Position numbers and translations under genes: made by a program | The notes under the pieces: generated by a model | Databases searched by the model: none | What the model saw: only the letters and a program-made list of their open reading frames with translations | What the model was told of the DNA's origin: nothing | Assembly: GCF_004340975.1 (NCBI RefSeq) | Contig: NZ_SLXA01000001.1 | Span: 108,915 to 172,914 of the forward strand | Direction: 5' to 3' | DNA: 64,000 nucleotides | Source of the DNA: Frisingicoccus caecimuris | GTDB taxonomy: Bacteria > Bacillota > Clostridia > Lachnospirales > Lachnospiraceae | In this document: piece by piece, positions 1-8,135 of the stretch | How positions within the stretch are numbered: the first letter of the stretch is position 1 | How the letters are laid out: the number at the start of each line of letters is the position of its first letter

Positions 1-920
1 CTGTCTGTCAGCTCCACAGCCGCCGACAACACCGGGACAGCTACGTTTTCCTGATCAAAACGATTTAATATATTTTTAAATTCCAGCCGCTTCATCATCT
101 GATAAGCTGATTGAGAATACATATTTTCCAGGCCTGCCGATGTGTCTGGTATTTCAATCGGTGCATGTGTATCAATGGCCGCCAGTTTTTTACTCATAAC
201 CGCCATGTCATAATGTTCTCTTAAATTATTTGCCGCCCTCGCCGGTTTGATATCATCTACATGGGCATGAGCTTCCTCAATACTCCCATAGGCCGTAATG
301 ATTTTTGTCGCTGTCTTTTCACCGATTCCCGGCACTCCCGGAATGTTATCCGAAGCATCACCCATCAATGCTTTCAAATCAATAAACTGGGTCGGTGTCA
401 CCTGATATGTCTTTAATACATCTTCGGCATAATAATTTTCCACCTGAGTACCGCCGGCTTTCGTTTTCGGTATACTGATCTTAACCTTTTCCGTGGCCAG
501 CTGCAATAAATCTCTGTCTCCGGAAATCACGGTGACATCACAGCCCTGTTCCTCATATATGCGACTGAGACTGCCAAGGATATCATCCGCTTCATACCCT
601 TCCTTTGTGACGATCGGAATTTCCATCGCCTGAAGCACTTCTTTAAGCACAGGCACCTGCTCATGAAGTTCCTGAGGCATCGGCTTCCGTGTTCCCTTAT
701 AAGCTCCATACATTTTATGCCGGAAGGTCGGCGCTTTTAAATCGAAAGCCACGATCAGCGTTTCGGCCTTTTCTTCCTCAATAGCTTTAAACATAATATT
801 CAAAAACCCATAAATTCCATTGGTATGTAGCCCCTCAGAATTTGTCAGTATGGGCACACCATAGAAAGCCCGGTTTAAAATGCTGTGTCCATCAATCAAT
901 ACTACTTTTTTGCTTATCAT
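1..920 (-). CDS. polA: DNA polymerase I, N-terminal part (partial)
   Basis: The reading frame starts with ATG at 920 and runs off the left window edge, giving about 306 residues of the 5'-3' exonuclease (FEN-like) domain. Visible motifs are VLIDGHS near the N-terminus, the acidic motif EADDILGSL, VISGDRDLLQL, and the helix-hairpin-helix stretch GDASDNIPGVPGIGEKTA, all of the Pol I 5' nuclease. The enzyme removes RNA primers and fills gaps in lagging-strand synthesis and excision repair. Polymerase motifs lie outside the window. The start codon overlaps the stop of the upstream zinc-finger protein gene in an ATGA arrangement, so the two are probably co-transcribed. Confidence 0.95.
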   Translation of the reverse strand, partial: MISKKVVLIDGHSILNRAFYGVPILTNSEGLHTNGIYGFLNIMFKAIEEEKAETLIVAFDLKAPTFRHKMYGAYKGTRKPMPQELHEQVPVLKEVLQAMEIPIVTKEGYEADDILGSLSRIYEEQGCDVTVISGDRDLLQLATEKVKISIPKTKAGGTQVENYYAEDVLKTYQVTPTQFIDLKALMGDASDNIPGVPGIGEKTATKIITAYGSIEEAHAHVDDIKPARAANNLREHYDMAVMSKKLAAIDTHAPIEIPDTSAGLENMYSQSAYQMMKRLEFKNILNRFDQENVAVPVLSAAVELTD

Positions 921-1459
921 CTCATCCAACCTTTCTTCGGTCTGGCCGCCTTTCTGCTGTCAAATACATCCATTCCAGGCATCCGAACCGAATACACAAG
1001 TTTTAAATTGTCACCATCACGAATATAAAGAAACTTGTCCGTTATCCGTTCTTTCCGATGAAGATTCAACGGATTATAAATACCACTGCTGACCGTTACT
1101 GTCAGGTGTTTTTCATGTTCTATATTTCCTGCCAGAAACAGGATCATACTGGACAGGAGAAATGAAGCTATTATAAAAGCTGTTGCACCTATCATTTTTT
1201 TGAAAAACCGGGTCCGACGCTGCTGACGCAGCCAGGCTTCCTTTTCCTCTATCCGATGATCCAGGGCTTTCAGATAATCGGATGTTTCTTCCTTTTCATC
1301 CAAAAGTCTTATAACGGCCATGACCGTGTAGGTTGCTTCCAGGTCATCATAACAGGACGGACAATGCTTCACATGTTCCAAAAAATCTGTCAGTGCCTTT
1401 TCATCCAGTTTATCATCAATAAATCGATTAATTAATCCCTGTGCTTCAATACAATCCAT
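917..1459 (-). CDS. zinc-finger (zf-HC2-like) single-pass membrane protein
   Basis: A 180-aa protein starting at ATG 1459, preceded by AAAAGGAT at suitable spacing; a longer start at 1489 has no good ribosome site. The N-terminus has the H-x3-C-x2-C pattern (HVKHCPSC) of zf-HC2/anti-sigma ZAS domains. A charged linker and one transmembrane helix (about residues 91-113) follow, then an extracytoplasmic tail of about 65 residues. The architecture is that of anti-sigma factors or related envelope sensors, but no sigma factor gene is adjacent, so that role is inference. It is translationally coupled to polA through a 4-bp overlap. Confidence 0.7.
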   Translation of the reverse strand: MDCIEAQGLINRFIDDKLDEKALTDFLEHVKHCPSCYDDLEATYTVMAVIRLLDEKEETSDYLKALDHRIEEKEAWLRQQRRTRFFKKMIGATAFIIASFLLSSMILFLAGNIEHEKHLTVTVSSGIYNPLNLHRKERITDKFLYIRDGDNLKLVYSVRMPGMDVFDSRKAARPKKGWMR

Positions 1460-1496
1460 AGAACTTATCCTTTTCTTAGTATATAGCATTTACCAA

Positions 1497-1530
1497 AAAA
1501 AGATACCGAAAACCTCTCCGATATCTTTTT
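1497..1530 (-). terminator. terminator after the DHHW gene
   Basis: On minus-strand RNA, AGATATCG pairs with CGGTATCT (one G-U pair) and is followed by a U run. It lies just after the DHHW protein stop at 1538 and before the zinc-finger protein gene. Confidence 0.75.
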
Positions 1531-1537
1531 CTGCTGA

Positions 1538-2926
1538 TTAATAGTTGACAATCTCCATAATATTGCTGACCAGAGAAGATGTTGTGGCCGCAGAAATATT
1601 ATTTATAAATATAACATCTTTAATATTTCTTTCCTGTATCAGAGTTGTCAATCCTTCTGGATAATACCGATAATCCACCACATATACATTTTCGTAATGG
1701 TCTACTAAAAATGGTACAAAAGCGTTGCCAAAGGATTCTTTAATAACAACGCAGGAGCTTCCATCATTCATATTCGGGTTGTGAATCTCTTCAAAAGGTT
1801 GATCTCCCGCAATAAAGCAATTGTATTTTGAATCCGAATTCCAGTCGGAAACATCATAGATAATATCATAATCAACCACATTCCCATCCACATCCGTATA
1901 GGTCATCTTATTTGTTGCCAGAGGAATATAGGCGGTAACCACATCGGGATTTTCAGCGAGAGACGGTGTCTGATTACTTGCCGCATAAAGGGTCCCGATA
2001 AAATCATCGAAGACCATAGTCTCATATTCCCCCAAAGATGTCGGCGTTATTCCCTTTTCCTTCATAAGCTGGCTGTAGGCGTAGTATGCGCCAAGAGCCG
2101 TCCAGTGATGGTCCGTTCGGAAATAGAGATATTCGTCCGAATGATTTTTCAAGGCGGTAAAGGCATCGATGGTCACAACTTTTTTATCCATATTATCATA
2201 TATATATTGGATTGCTGCCTGCTCATCGCTACAGCCCAATTCTTCCTGAAGTTTCTCATCCAGATATATTCCCGTACTGATCGGAACGACAATATCATAG
2301 ACTGTCACGTCGCTGGACACTTTATTCGCCAGCGCACTGACCGCATCAATATATTGATTGGCCGCTTCCTGGGTAAAACCATAAAGACTAAAGGCCGTAT
2401 CATCCGCCACATAGACTGAACCCACCTGCTCCGGAACATTCGTAATCTGCCGCCGTTTAGCGCCGCCATTGGCCGCATCGGCCGCTCGCTGAGTTTCAAT
2501 ACGTTCCTTTATACTCTCCTGCAAGCTGTCCATCTCCTGCTGAATATTCGGAAGCACGATATCCATCAGAGATATACGCTTTGCCGGCACCTCGTCAGCT
2601 GTCTGGATGGAACCGTGAATCTGATTATCCTGAATTCCGTAAAGCCCCCTGTAACGTGTATTTCCCGTCAGCAACGCTTCCCGAAATGGAAATGTATCCG
2701 CATACCAGGTACTGACCCCGTTAAGGAATTCCCCGTTTAAAAAGCTTTGCACAGAAAACGCCGGAAACTTTGTCAGAGTTCTTTTCTCGACTTTTGATTC
2801 CTTTGGTCGAAGCGGAATAATCAGCGCTATGATGGCCATTAACATCAAAACGGCTGAAAAGACGTAAATCTTATATTTCATATATTTATAATTCTTTTTC
2901 TTTTTGCGATTTCTTCTCTTCTCCAT
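1538..2926 (-). CDS. DHHW family membrane-anchored protein
   Basis: A 462-aa protein with a very basic N-terminus, one signal anchor (about residues 19-38) and a large extracytoplasmic domain. The family signature FRTDHHW lies at residues 269-275. DHHW proteins resemble AlgJ/AlgX SGNH-like acetyltransferases and are usually encoded next to an MBOAT acyltransferase, as here, where the MBOAT stop lies 18 bp upstream. Together they probably O-acetylate an extracellular or wall polysaccharide: MBOAT moves the acyl group across the membrane and DHHW transfers it. The substrate cannot be told from the sequence. Confidence 0.85.
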   Translation of the reverse strand: MEKRRNRKKKKNYKYMKYKIYVFSAVLMLMAIIALIIPLRPKESKVEKRTLTKFPAFSVQSFLNGEFLNGVSTWYADTFPFREALLTGNTRYRGLYGIQDNQIHGSIQTADEVPAKRISLMDIVLPNIQQEMDSLQESIKERIETQRAADAANGGAKRRQITNVPEQVGSVYVADDTAFSLYGFTQEAANQYIDAVSALANKVSSDVTVYDIVVPISTGIYLDEKLQEELGCSDEQAAIQYIYDNMDKKVVTIDAFTALKNHSDEYLYFRTDHHWTALGAYYAYSQLMKEKGITPTSLGEYETMVFDDFIGTLYAASNQTPSLAENPDVVTAYIPLATNKMTYTDVDGNVVDYDIIYDVSDWNSDSKYNCFIAGDQPFEEIHNPNMNDGSSCVVIKESFGNAFVPFLVDHYENVYVVDYRYYPEGLTTLIQERNIKDVIFINNISAATTSSLVSNIMEIVNY

Positions 2927-2944
2927 AATGTCTGATCTATCCTT

Positions 2945-4381
2945 TTAAAACTGAAAATACAAAAACGGGTTATAGCTATTTCCCACCAGCGCCATTGTAG
3001 CGAGCATCAAAAGAAATACCGGTCCGACAATTTCAATCACACGGCGTAAATACTTAAAAACAGCCACTGTCTTGCATTGTCGGCACATCCATTTATATCC
3101 ATTGGAAGCCAGCGGGGTACAGGCAATCAACGCCACAATAATAAAGAATATATTATTTTTAAAAGTCATTGCAACTTCCAGACTAATAAATCCATTATGA
3201 TTTAGCCCAAACATCCCTTTGAGCATAAGCCCCACACGAGACAGGTCTGTAAATTTAAAAATAATCCATCCAAAATAAACAACAATCAATGTATAGATAT
3301 GATGTACTGCCTTTGGAAGATGTTCTATCTTTTTCAGAAGTATCTTCTTTTCCAACACAAGGAATATAAAATAATAAAGCCCCCAAAGTACAAAATTCCA
3401 GCTTGATCCGTGCCAGAGACCGGTCAGAGCCCACACAATAAATAAATTAAGAATTGTTCTTTTTTCTCCTTTACGGTTTCCACCAAGAGGTATGTAAACA
3501 TAATCCCTGAAAAAACTGCTCAGCGAAATGTGCCACCGTCGCCAAAATTCCGTTACTGTATTCGATATATAAGGATAATTAAAGTTTTCTTTATAGTGAA
3601 AACCAATCATAAGTCCCATACCTATAGCCATATCTGAATAAGCTGAAAAATCCAGATAAATCTGGAGCATATACATCAAAGCGCCAAGCCATAATCCAAG
3701 CGCCGGTACAGAATTAAACCTTATTACAGCCTCCGGAAGCATCATATCCGCAATCTGTGCACAGGAATTTGCAAACACAGCCTTTTTAACAAGTCCGATA
3801 GTAAAGCGGTTGATTCCCCGTCCAATCTCCGGAATCTTCGGTCTGCGGTGTTCTATTTCCCTGGCCACATCTTTATACCGAACAATAGGTCCGGCGATGC
3901 ACTGGTGAAAAAGACTGCAGTACAGAAGCACCAGCCAGTACTTCTTCTGTGGTTCCACCTCTTGCCGATATACATCAACCACATAGGAAATCAGCTGAAA
4001 TGTATAAAATGAAATACCGATAGGCAATACAATTTCCGGAATCACTTCCGGAAATCCTGTAATCCGCTTCACATTTTCAAGAATAAAACCAGCATATTTA
4101 AAGTAGCCGAGCAAAGCGAGCTGGAGTCCAATGCCGATAACGAGACACAGACGTTTTAATAATAAATTGTTGCGGAAGTGATGGATCTGCAGAGCCGAAA
4201 ACCAACTGATCAGAGCCATGAGCAACAAAAGAACAAGATATTTTGGTCCTCCCCATGCATAGAAAATCAGCGAAGAAACTAATAAAACCACGTTCTTTTT
4301 CTGAATCGTGCCAACATAACAATAGATGAACATGGTCACTGCAAAAAACAGATATATAAATAATAAACTCGAAAAAACCAA
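2945..4381 (-). CDS. MBOAT family membrane O-acyltransferase (AlgI/DltB-like)
   Basis: The best start is TTG at 4381, giving 478 aa. It follows GGAGG (4393-4389) at normal spacing and produces the canonical family N-terminus MVFSSLLFIYLFF. An ATG at 4489 would add 36 polar residues and has no clear ribosome site. The protein has many transmembrane helices and the MBOAT signatures WRRWHISLSSFFRDYVYIPLGG and LTGLWHGSSWNF, the latter with the conserved histidine. It probably supplies acyl groups to the partner DHHW protein directly downstream for envelope polysaccharide modification. There is no alginate gene context, so AlgI-like refers to the family and not to the substrate. Confidence 0.9.
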   Translation of the reverse strand: MVFSSLLFIYLFFAVTMFIYCYVGTIQKKNVVLLVSSLIFYAWGGPKYLVLLLLMALISWFSALQIHHFRNNLLLKRLCLVIGIGLQLALLGYFKYAGFILENVKRITGFPEVIPEIVLPIGISFYTFQLISYVVDVYRQEVEPQKKYWLVLLYCSLFHQCIAGPIVRYKDVAREIEHRRPKIPEIGRGINRFTIGLVKKAVFANSCAQIADMMLPEAVIRFNSVPALGLWLGALMYMLQIYLDFSAYSDMAIGMGLMIGFHYKENFNYPYISNTVTEFWRRWHISLSSFFRDYVYIPLGGNRKGEKRTILNLFIVWALTGLWHGSSWNFVLWGLYYFIFLVLEKKILLKKIEHLPKAVHHIYTLIVVYFGWIIFKFTDLSRVGLMLKGMFGLNHNGFISLEVAMTFKNNIFFIIVALIACTPLASNGYKWMCRQCKTVAVFKYLRRVIEIVGPVFLLMLATMALVGNSYNPFLYFQF

Positions 4382-4695
4382 GATACTCCCTCCAAAAAGC
4401 CCTAAACGCTCTGCTTTTTTTATGTCGAATGTTTTACAAAAATGTCGTTCAACTCTATTTATTCTAATATGATTGTTTTCAATATTCAAGGGGAATCCCG
4501 GAAAAAAAACGAAATTAACAGTTTTGTAATATTTTGACGAAAATCCTTATTTTTTCAGGACAAAGCTAACAAAAAATTCTGTGATACAGGTTACTTCCTC
4601 ACAAATTTCCAAAAAAAGATTTGTTCAATATGTACAAACACAAATATGCAGAAAAACGCATCATCAACACGCCTTTCTGCATACTTTAACATTAA

Positions 4696-4723
4696 AACCC
4701 GGCCTGATTTTTCAGACCGGGTT
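4696..4723 (-). terminator. terminator after the PAP2-type gene
   Basis: A 12-bp stem (AACCCGGCCTGA / TCAGACCGGGTT). The single C/A mismatch on the plus strand becomes a G-U pair on the minus transcript, which points to minus-strand use. It lies 5 bp after the PAP2 stop. The rest of 4490-4728 shows no gene. Confidence 0.8.
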
Positions 4724-4728
4724 GAACT

Positions 4729-5406
4729 TTAAGAGTTTTCAGCTCCTGAATATTCTCTTTGATGAACAAGAATACTGCTGTTCTCAGGGCGATAAACCAA
4801 TATACAAACAACAACATTCATGGCCAGTGCAAGTACCACATCTACAACGGTATGCTGCTTCAAAAACATGGTTGCAGCTACAATGGAAATGGTTAAAACA
4901 AATGCTCCCCATACAACCCAACGCTTGTTTTTTAATGCCTTACACCGGGCAATGGCAATAAATGCCGCAATCGAATTATACACATGAATACTCGGCAGAA
5001 CATTCGTCGGTGTATCAATAGTATAAAGGAACCGGACCATATCTGTAAATATATTCTCCCTCGGAAATTCGATCGGCCGAAGCAGATGGCCGTTCGGATA
5101 AATCCATGAAACAAAGATAAACACAGTCATGCCGATACCTAAATTAAATATCAACTGCAGATATTCTTTCTGGTCCTTATTTTTAAACATAAACCACAGC
5201 ACCGTAAAAGCAATGTAGAAAAACCATAAAAAGTAAGGAACTACAAAATATTCACAGAAAGGCACCATCTTATCAAAGCTCGAATGAATCACATGAAAAC
5301 GATAGTTCACACGGTTCTCAAGGTAAAAAAAGGATACCATATAAAAAACCATGAACAAAGGAACCAATAATTTTGTTCCATGCTTTCTTAAAAATTCTCT
5401 TGTCAT
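4729..5406 (-). CDS. PAP2-superfamily membrane phosphatase/transferase
   Basis: A 225-aa protein from ATG 5406; a TTG at 5424 is an alternative. It has about six transmembrane segments. PAP2-like catalytic motifs are visible: an Arg-Pro element (GHLLRP, near residue 110), PSIHVYN with His141, and KQHTVVDV with His185. The spacing resembles the inositolphosphotransferase-like branch of PAP2 proteins, which act on phospholipid or polyprenyl-type phosphates in the membrane. The exact substrate is unknown. It forms a single-gene unit with its own promoter (5451-5479) and terminator (4696-4723). Confidence 0.8.
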   Translation of the reverse strand: MTREFLRKHGTKLLVPLFMVFYMVSFFYLENRVNYRFHVIHSSFDKMVPFCEYFVVPYFLWFFYIAFTVLWFMFKNKDQKEYLQLIFNLGIGMTVFIFVSWIYPNGHLLRPIEFPRENIFTDMVRFLYTIDTPTNVLPSIHVYNSIAAFIAIARCKALKNKRWVVWGAFVLTISIVAATMFLKQHTVVDVVLALAMNVVVCILVYRPENSSILVHQREYSGAENS

Positions 5407-5450
5407 ACGCACCACGCTTTCCAAAAAACGTCATCAACTATCTTTATGGA

Positions 5451-5479
5451 ATTATAGCACCCGATTTTTCCATCTGCAA
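5451..5479 (-). promoter_or_regulatory. sigma-A promoter of the PAP2-type gene
   Basis: On the minus strand, TTGCAG (5479-5474), a 17-bp spacer and TATAAT (5456-5451) precede the PAP2 start by about 45 bp. Confidence 0.75.
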
Positions 5480-5514
5480 GCATCTTAAGCGATTTTTAAG
5501 AAAGTTCATTAAAA

Positions 5515-5826
5515 TTAAAGTATTTTGACTGCTGTGCCATAGGCAATGACCTCCGCTGCGCCGCTCATGACCGACGCGGATGCATAACGTATGTTGATGA
5601 TGGCATCTGCTCCAAGCTGTTCCGCTTCATCAACCATCCTTTTCATTGCAATCTGACGGGCTTGATTGAGCATTTCCGTATAGCCGGTAATCTCACCTCC
5701 GACAACAGTCTTTAATCCTGACATAATATCTTTTCCCAGGTGACTTGACTGAACCACGTTTCCCTTAACCAGGCCAAGGGCCTCAATTTTCTTTTCCGGT
5801 ACATAATTAATACTTAGCAGCAGCAT
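5515..5826 (-). CDS. YbjQ/UPF0145 family protein
   Basis: A 103-aa protein starting at ATG 5826, which follows GGAGGAG. It contains the family core: a GEITGYTEML segment, the LGADAIINIRY strand and a C-terminal VIAYGTAV. YbjQ-type proteins are small pentameric proteins sometimes called heavy-metal-binding; their biochemical role is not settled. The start lies inside the 3' end of the merR-type gene (20-bp overlap), so the two are translationally coupled and share the MerR-controlled promoter. Confidence 0.85.
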   Translation of the reverse strand: MLLLSINYVPEKKIEALGLVKGNVVQSSHLGKDIMSGLKTVVGGEITGYTEMLNQARQIAMKRMVDEAEQLGADAIINIRYASASVMSGAAEVIAYGTAVKIL

Positions 5827-6457
5827 CTTCTTCTCCTCCTTCAATTTCCTGATAACGTTTCCATAAATTCCATAAAACTCCTAAAATGACCAACAATGAA
5901 ATAGCTGTCATAAATACTACAAAGAATATCGGCGGCCGGTCAACCGGATCTGCGATATACATCCACACAGAAAGTACACTGACCGACACCATAAGCACAA
6001 TCATCAAAAGCGACATCATTAATGGTGCAAAAAGCTTATGTTTGCGGTCTTTCATCCGTACATTCATAAAACGGGTCCCCTCCTTTTCCATATGCTCCAT
6101 TTTCTCCAAATATTCCGAAGCGTTCATTGATGAAAAGTGTTCTTTACGTTCCATGAGCATCTGGCAGAAAACCTGCATTTCTTCGATATTCTTTTCCTCT
6201 CTTTCCAGAAAGATGTGATGCCTGCGAAGAGCATCCTCCATCGTCAGAACTCCAGTTTTTATTTTTCGAATTTCCTCAATCGGAATGGAAAGCTTGCGAA
6301 GCAGTTTGATTTTCTGAAGTAAAAGCAAATCCTCTTCTGAATATTCCCGATAGCCGTTCTGAGCATTTCTGTCCGGTTTCAGCAATCCCTCCTGCTCATA
6401 AAAGCGGATATTTTTTTTCGTGATTCCTACTTTTTGCTCCACTTCATTGATTTTCAT
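5807..6457 (-). CDS. MerR family regulator with C-terminal membrane helices
   Basis: A 216-aa protein from ATG 6457, preceded by AGGAGGT. Residues 1-70 form a MerR winged helix (KINEVEQKVGI, then NIRFYEQEGLLKPDR and NGYREYS). A coiled-coil follows, and then two transmembrane helices (about residues 138-160 and 170-190), so the regulator is membrane-tethered. No effector-binding domain or metal-binding Cys set is visible. It is co-transcribed with the YbjQ gene. The promoter (6483-6513) carries the 19-bp spacer and central dyad typical of MerR targets, implying autoregulation. Confidence 0.85.
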   Translation of the reverse strand: MKINEVEQKVGITKKNIRFYEQEGLLKPDRNAQNGYREYSEEDLLLLQKIKLLRKLSIPIEEIRKIKTGVLTMEDALRRHHIFLEREEKNIEEMQVFCQMLMERKEHFSSMNASEYLEKMEHMEKEGTRFMNVRMKDRKHKLFAPLMMSLLMIVLMVSVSVLSVWMYIADPVDRPPIFFVVFMTAISLLVILGVLWNLWKRYQEIEGGEEDAAAKY

Positions 6458-6482
6458 TCCAATACCTCCTTGCGATGTAAAA

Positions 6483-6513
6483 AGCATACACCTTCTACCT
6501 TGTGGAAGGTCAA
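6483..6513 (-). promoter_or_regulatory. MerR-type promoter/operator, 19-bp spacer
   Basis: On the minus strand, TTGACC (6513-6508) and TATGCT (6488-6483) are separated by 19 bp. The spacer region holds a dyad at 6490-6510 with half-sites ACCTTCTAC and GTGGAAGGT, matching in 8 of 9 positions. This overlong, dyad-filled spacer is the hallmark of promoters realigned by MerR proteins. Confidence 0.8.
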
Positions 6514-6559
6514 CCCTTAATGTAAGTTTTTTAAAAAATAAAGAAAATATATAATTTTG

Positions 6560-6588
6560 TTGACAAATCAAAAAATATCCCGTATAAT
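6560..6588 (+). promoter_or_regulatory. consensus sigma-A promoter of tRNA-Leu
   Basis: TTGACA (6560-6565), 17 bp and TATAAT (6583-6588) form a full-consensus promoter 19 bp upstream of the tRNA-Leu 5' end, divergent from the merR-type gene. Confidence 0.9.
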
Positions 6589-6606
6589 ATCATTTGTGTT
6601 TAACGT

Positions 6607-6689
6607 GCCGGCGTGTCGGAATGGCAGACGAGGCAGACTCAAAATCTGTTGTGGGCAACCACGTGCGGGTTCAAGTCCCGCTGCCGGCA
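6607..6689 (+). tRNA. tRNA-Leu (anticodon CAA)
   Basis: An 83-nt class II tRNA. The acceptor GCCGGCG (6607-6613) pairs with TGCCGGC (6682-6688), and the discriminator is A. The anticodon arm GCAGA-CTCAAAA-TCTGT shows CAA, reading UUG. There is a long variable arm and a T-arm with GGTTCAAGTCC. CCA is not encoded. Confidence 0.95.
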
Positions 6690-6701
6690 TTCTTTAGATA
6701 T

Positions 6702-6740
6702 CCTTGAAGCCTTGATTTTATCGGGTTTCAGGGTTTTTTT
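6702..6740 (+). terminator. terminator after tRNA-Leu
   Basis: CCTTGAAGCC pairs with GGTTTCAGGG (G-U pairs allowed) and is followed by a run of seven T. It lies 13 bp after the tRNA 3' end. Confidence 0.8.
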
Positions 6741-6813
6741 CTTTTTCAGGTTTGGAAACTCTAATCACTTCATAATTCATATGTAGTATATCCCAACATT
6801 TGTTTTAGAACCC

Positions 6814-6871
6814 AAAAAAAGCAGGGTGAAAGGAATTAAAATATTTTCTTAAAACTCCCTTCAGCCTGCTT
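6814..6871 (-). terminator. terminator after tRNA-Ala
   Basis: On the minus strand, AGCAGGCTGAAGG pairs with CCTTTCACCCTGCT (one mismatch and a one-base bulge), followed by seven T. It lies just downstream of the tRNA-Ala gene. Confidence 0.75.
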
Positions 6872-6878
6872 TATTTTA

Positions 6879-6951
6879 TGGAGCATACGGGATTCGAACC
6901 CGTGGCCTCAACAATGCGAATGTTGCGCGCTCCCAACTGCGCTAATGCCCC
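6879..6951 (-). tRNA. tRNA-Ala (anticodon CGC)
   Basis: A 73-nt tRNA. The acceptor GGGGCAT pairs with ATGCTCC and contains the G3-U70 pair that identifies alanine tRNAs. The anticodon loop TTCGCAT gives CGC, reading GCG. The T-loop is TTCGAAT and CCA is not encoded. Confidence 0.95.
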
Positions 6952-6960
6952 GCTGAATCA

Positions 6961-6989
6961 ATTATAGCACCTATTTTTCCAATTGACAA
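6961..6989 (-). promoter_or_regulatory. sigma-A promoter of tRNA-Ala
   Basis: On the minus strand, TTGTCA (6989-6984), 17 bp and TATAAT (6966-6961), ending 9 bp before the tRNA 5' end. Confidence 0.85.
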
Positions 6990-7012
6990 TGAATTTACAT
7001 TATACATTTTAT

Positions 7013-7846
7013 TTATTTTTTCAGCCAGACCTTATAGTCTTCCGGATCTAATTTCCCCTGACGGGCCAGTTCAAGTCCTTCTTTTGCTTCTTTGTACCAT
7101 GCTTCAAACTCTTCACGACTCATATTTGCTGCCTTTTTTCTGGGTTTCGTCATGCGGGCATAATGGGCTTTATAGGCACGGGTATAGGCCTGGAGAAGTT
7201 CGTCTTTTTTAACAGTTTTTTCGAATGTCTTTGTATAACCCACATCGGCGCAGGTCTTTCCATCGCTTGAAAACACGCGGGTACAATAATCCACATTACT
7301 CCGCCGCGGTATGAAAAACCGTCCGCAGTTTTTGCAGACCTTAATATTCTGATGCCGCCGCATCATCTCGATCAGCTCACACATAAGACAGTCTTCAAAT
7401 CCCATAAGAAAATAGTCAATCATCCACCGGTTTTCATTTTTTACTGTTTGATTGACCAATGTCCCACTGGAATAAAACGGATGGCGTAGAAAATAATGGG
7501 CAGCCTCTTCGTTCATCTCCGACGGTCCATGTACGAGAGCATCCAAAAGCTTTTTATAGATTCCCTGAAGCTCCTCAAGCTTTCCCAATGTCAAATCTGT
7601 GGACGCATCGTCATCACAGTCCTTTATGGTCAATGTCTGTATCCGCTCATCATTCCATGAGGAAAAGTAGGGATGCATTTCCTGCACCTGTTCAGTTTCA
7701 AGACAAACCTTTTTTAAATCCATATAAATAAAATCCAAAAGGCTTTTTCCGAGGCGGCACGGAGCAGATGTCGTATGAAAATAAATAATCTCATCCGTCA
7801 GATCCATATAAACATGTATATAATTTTTTTTCGTTTCCTTTAACAT
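7013..7846 (-). CDS. DUF6076-type protein with Cys-rich C-terminal region
   Basis: A 277-aa protein from ATG 7846, eight bases after GGAGG; an upstream TTG at 7861 overlaps the ribosome site itself. The N-terminal half has no recognisable motif. The C-terminal part has KVCKNCGRFF, a YCTR element and KTCADVGY, together resembling a four-Cys zinc ribbon, followed by a basic helical tail. This layout matches DUF6076 proteins of Lachnospiraceae, whose function is unknown. It is the last gene of a three-gene minus-strand group with the Cys-rich protein and NfuA-like protein. Confidence 0.65.
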   Translation of the reverse strand: MLKETKKNYIHVYMDLTDEIIYFHTTSAPCRLGKSLLDFIYMDLKKVCLETEQVQEMHPYFSSWNDERIQTLTIKDCDDDASTDLTLGKLEELQGIYKKLLDALVHGPSEMNEEAAHYFLRHPFYSSGTLVNQTVKNENRWMIDYFLMGFEDCLMCELIEMMRRHQNIKVCKNCGRFFIPRRSNVDYCTRVFSSDGKTCADVGYTKTFEKTVKKDELLQAYTRAYKAHYARMTKPRKKAANMSREEFEAWYKEAKEGLELARQGKLDPEDYKVWLKK

Positions 7847-7863
7847 CCGCTCTGCCTCCAATA

Positions 7864-8124
7864 TTATCTCTGTTTTATCTCTGTAATCAATTGTTCCATC
7901 TGACTTTCCTCTGAAACTTTAAATGTATCACCGATTACCTGAATCTTTGATATGTCTGCGCAACGTGACGGACATCCGCAGACTACAAGCAGATGATCGT
8001 AAGTCACTTCCGGCTGAACATATTGAAATTCTGCCTCCGGGCAACGTTTTTTTACGGTGTCAAAAAATGTGGTGCGATCATATCTGGGATTACATCCACC
8101 GCAATATTTTACTCCAAAAACCAT
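7864..8124 (-). CDS. small Cys-rich protein (CGGC-type), function unknown
   Basis: An 86-aa protein with start ATG 8124 after GAGGTGAC. It has C8-G-G-C11 near the N-terminus and a second cluster VVCGCPSRC in the middle, a pattern suited to binding a metal or Fe-S centre. It is short, soluble and lies 11 bp downstream of an NfuA-like Fe-S protein, so a link to Fe-S or redox chemistry is plausible but only inferred. I do not recognise a named family with a defined function. Confidence 0.6.
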   Translation of the reverse strand: MVFGVKYCGGCNPRYDRTTFFDTVKKRCPEAEFQYVQPEVTYDHLLVVCGCPSRCADISKIQVIGDTFKVSEESQMEQLITEIKQR

Positions 8125-8135
8125 AAGTCACCTCG

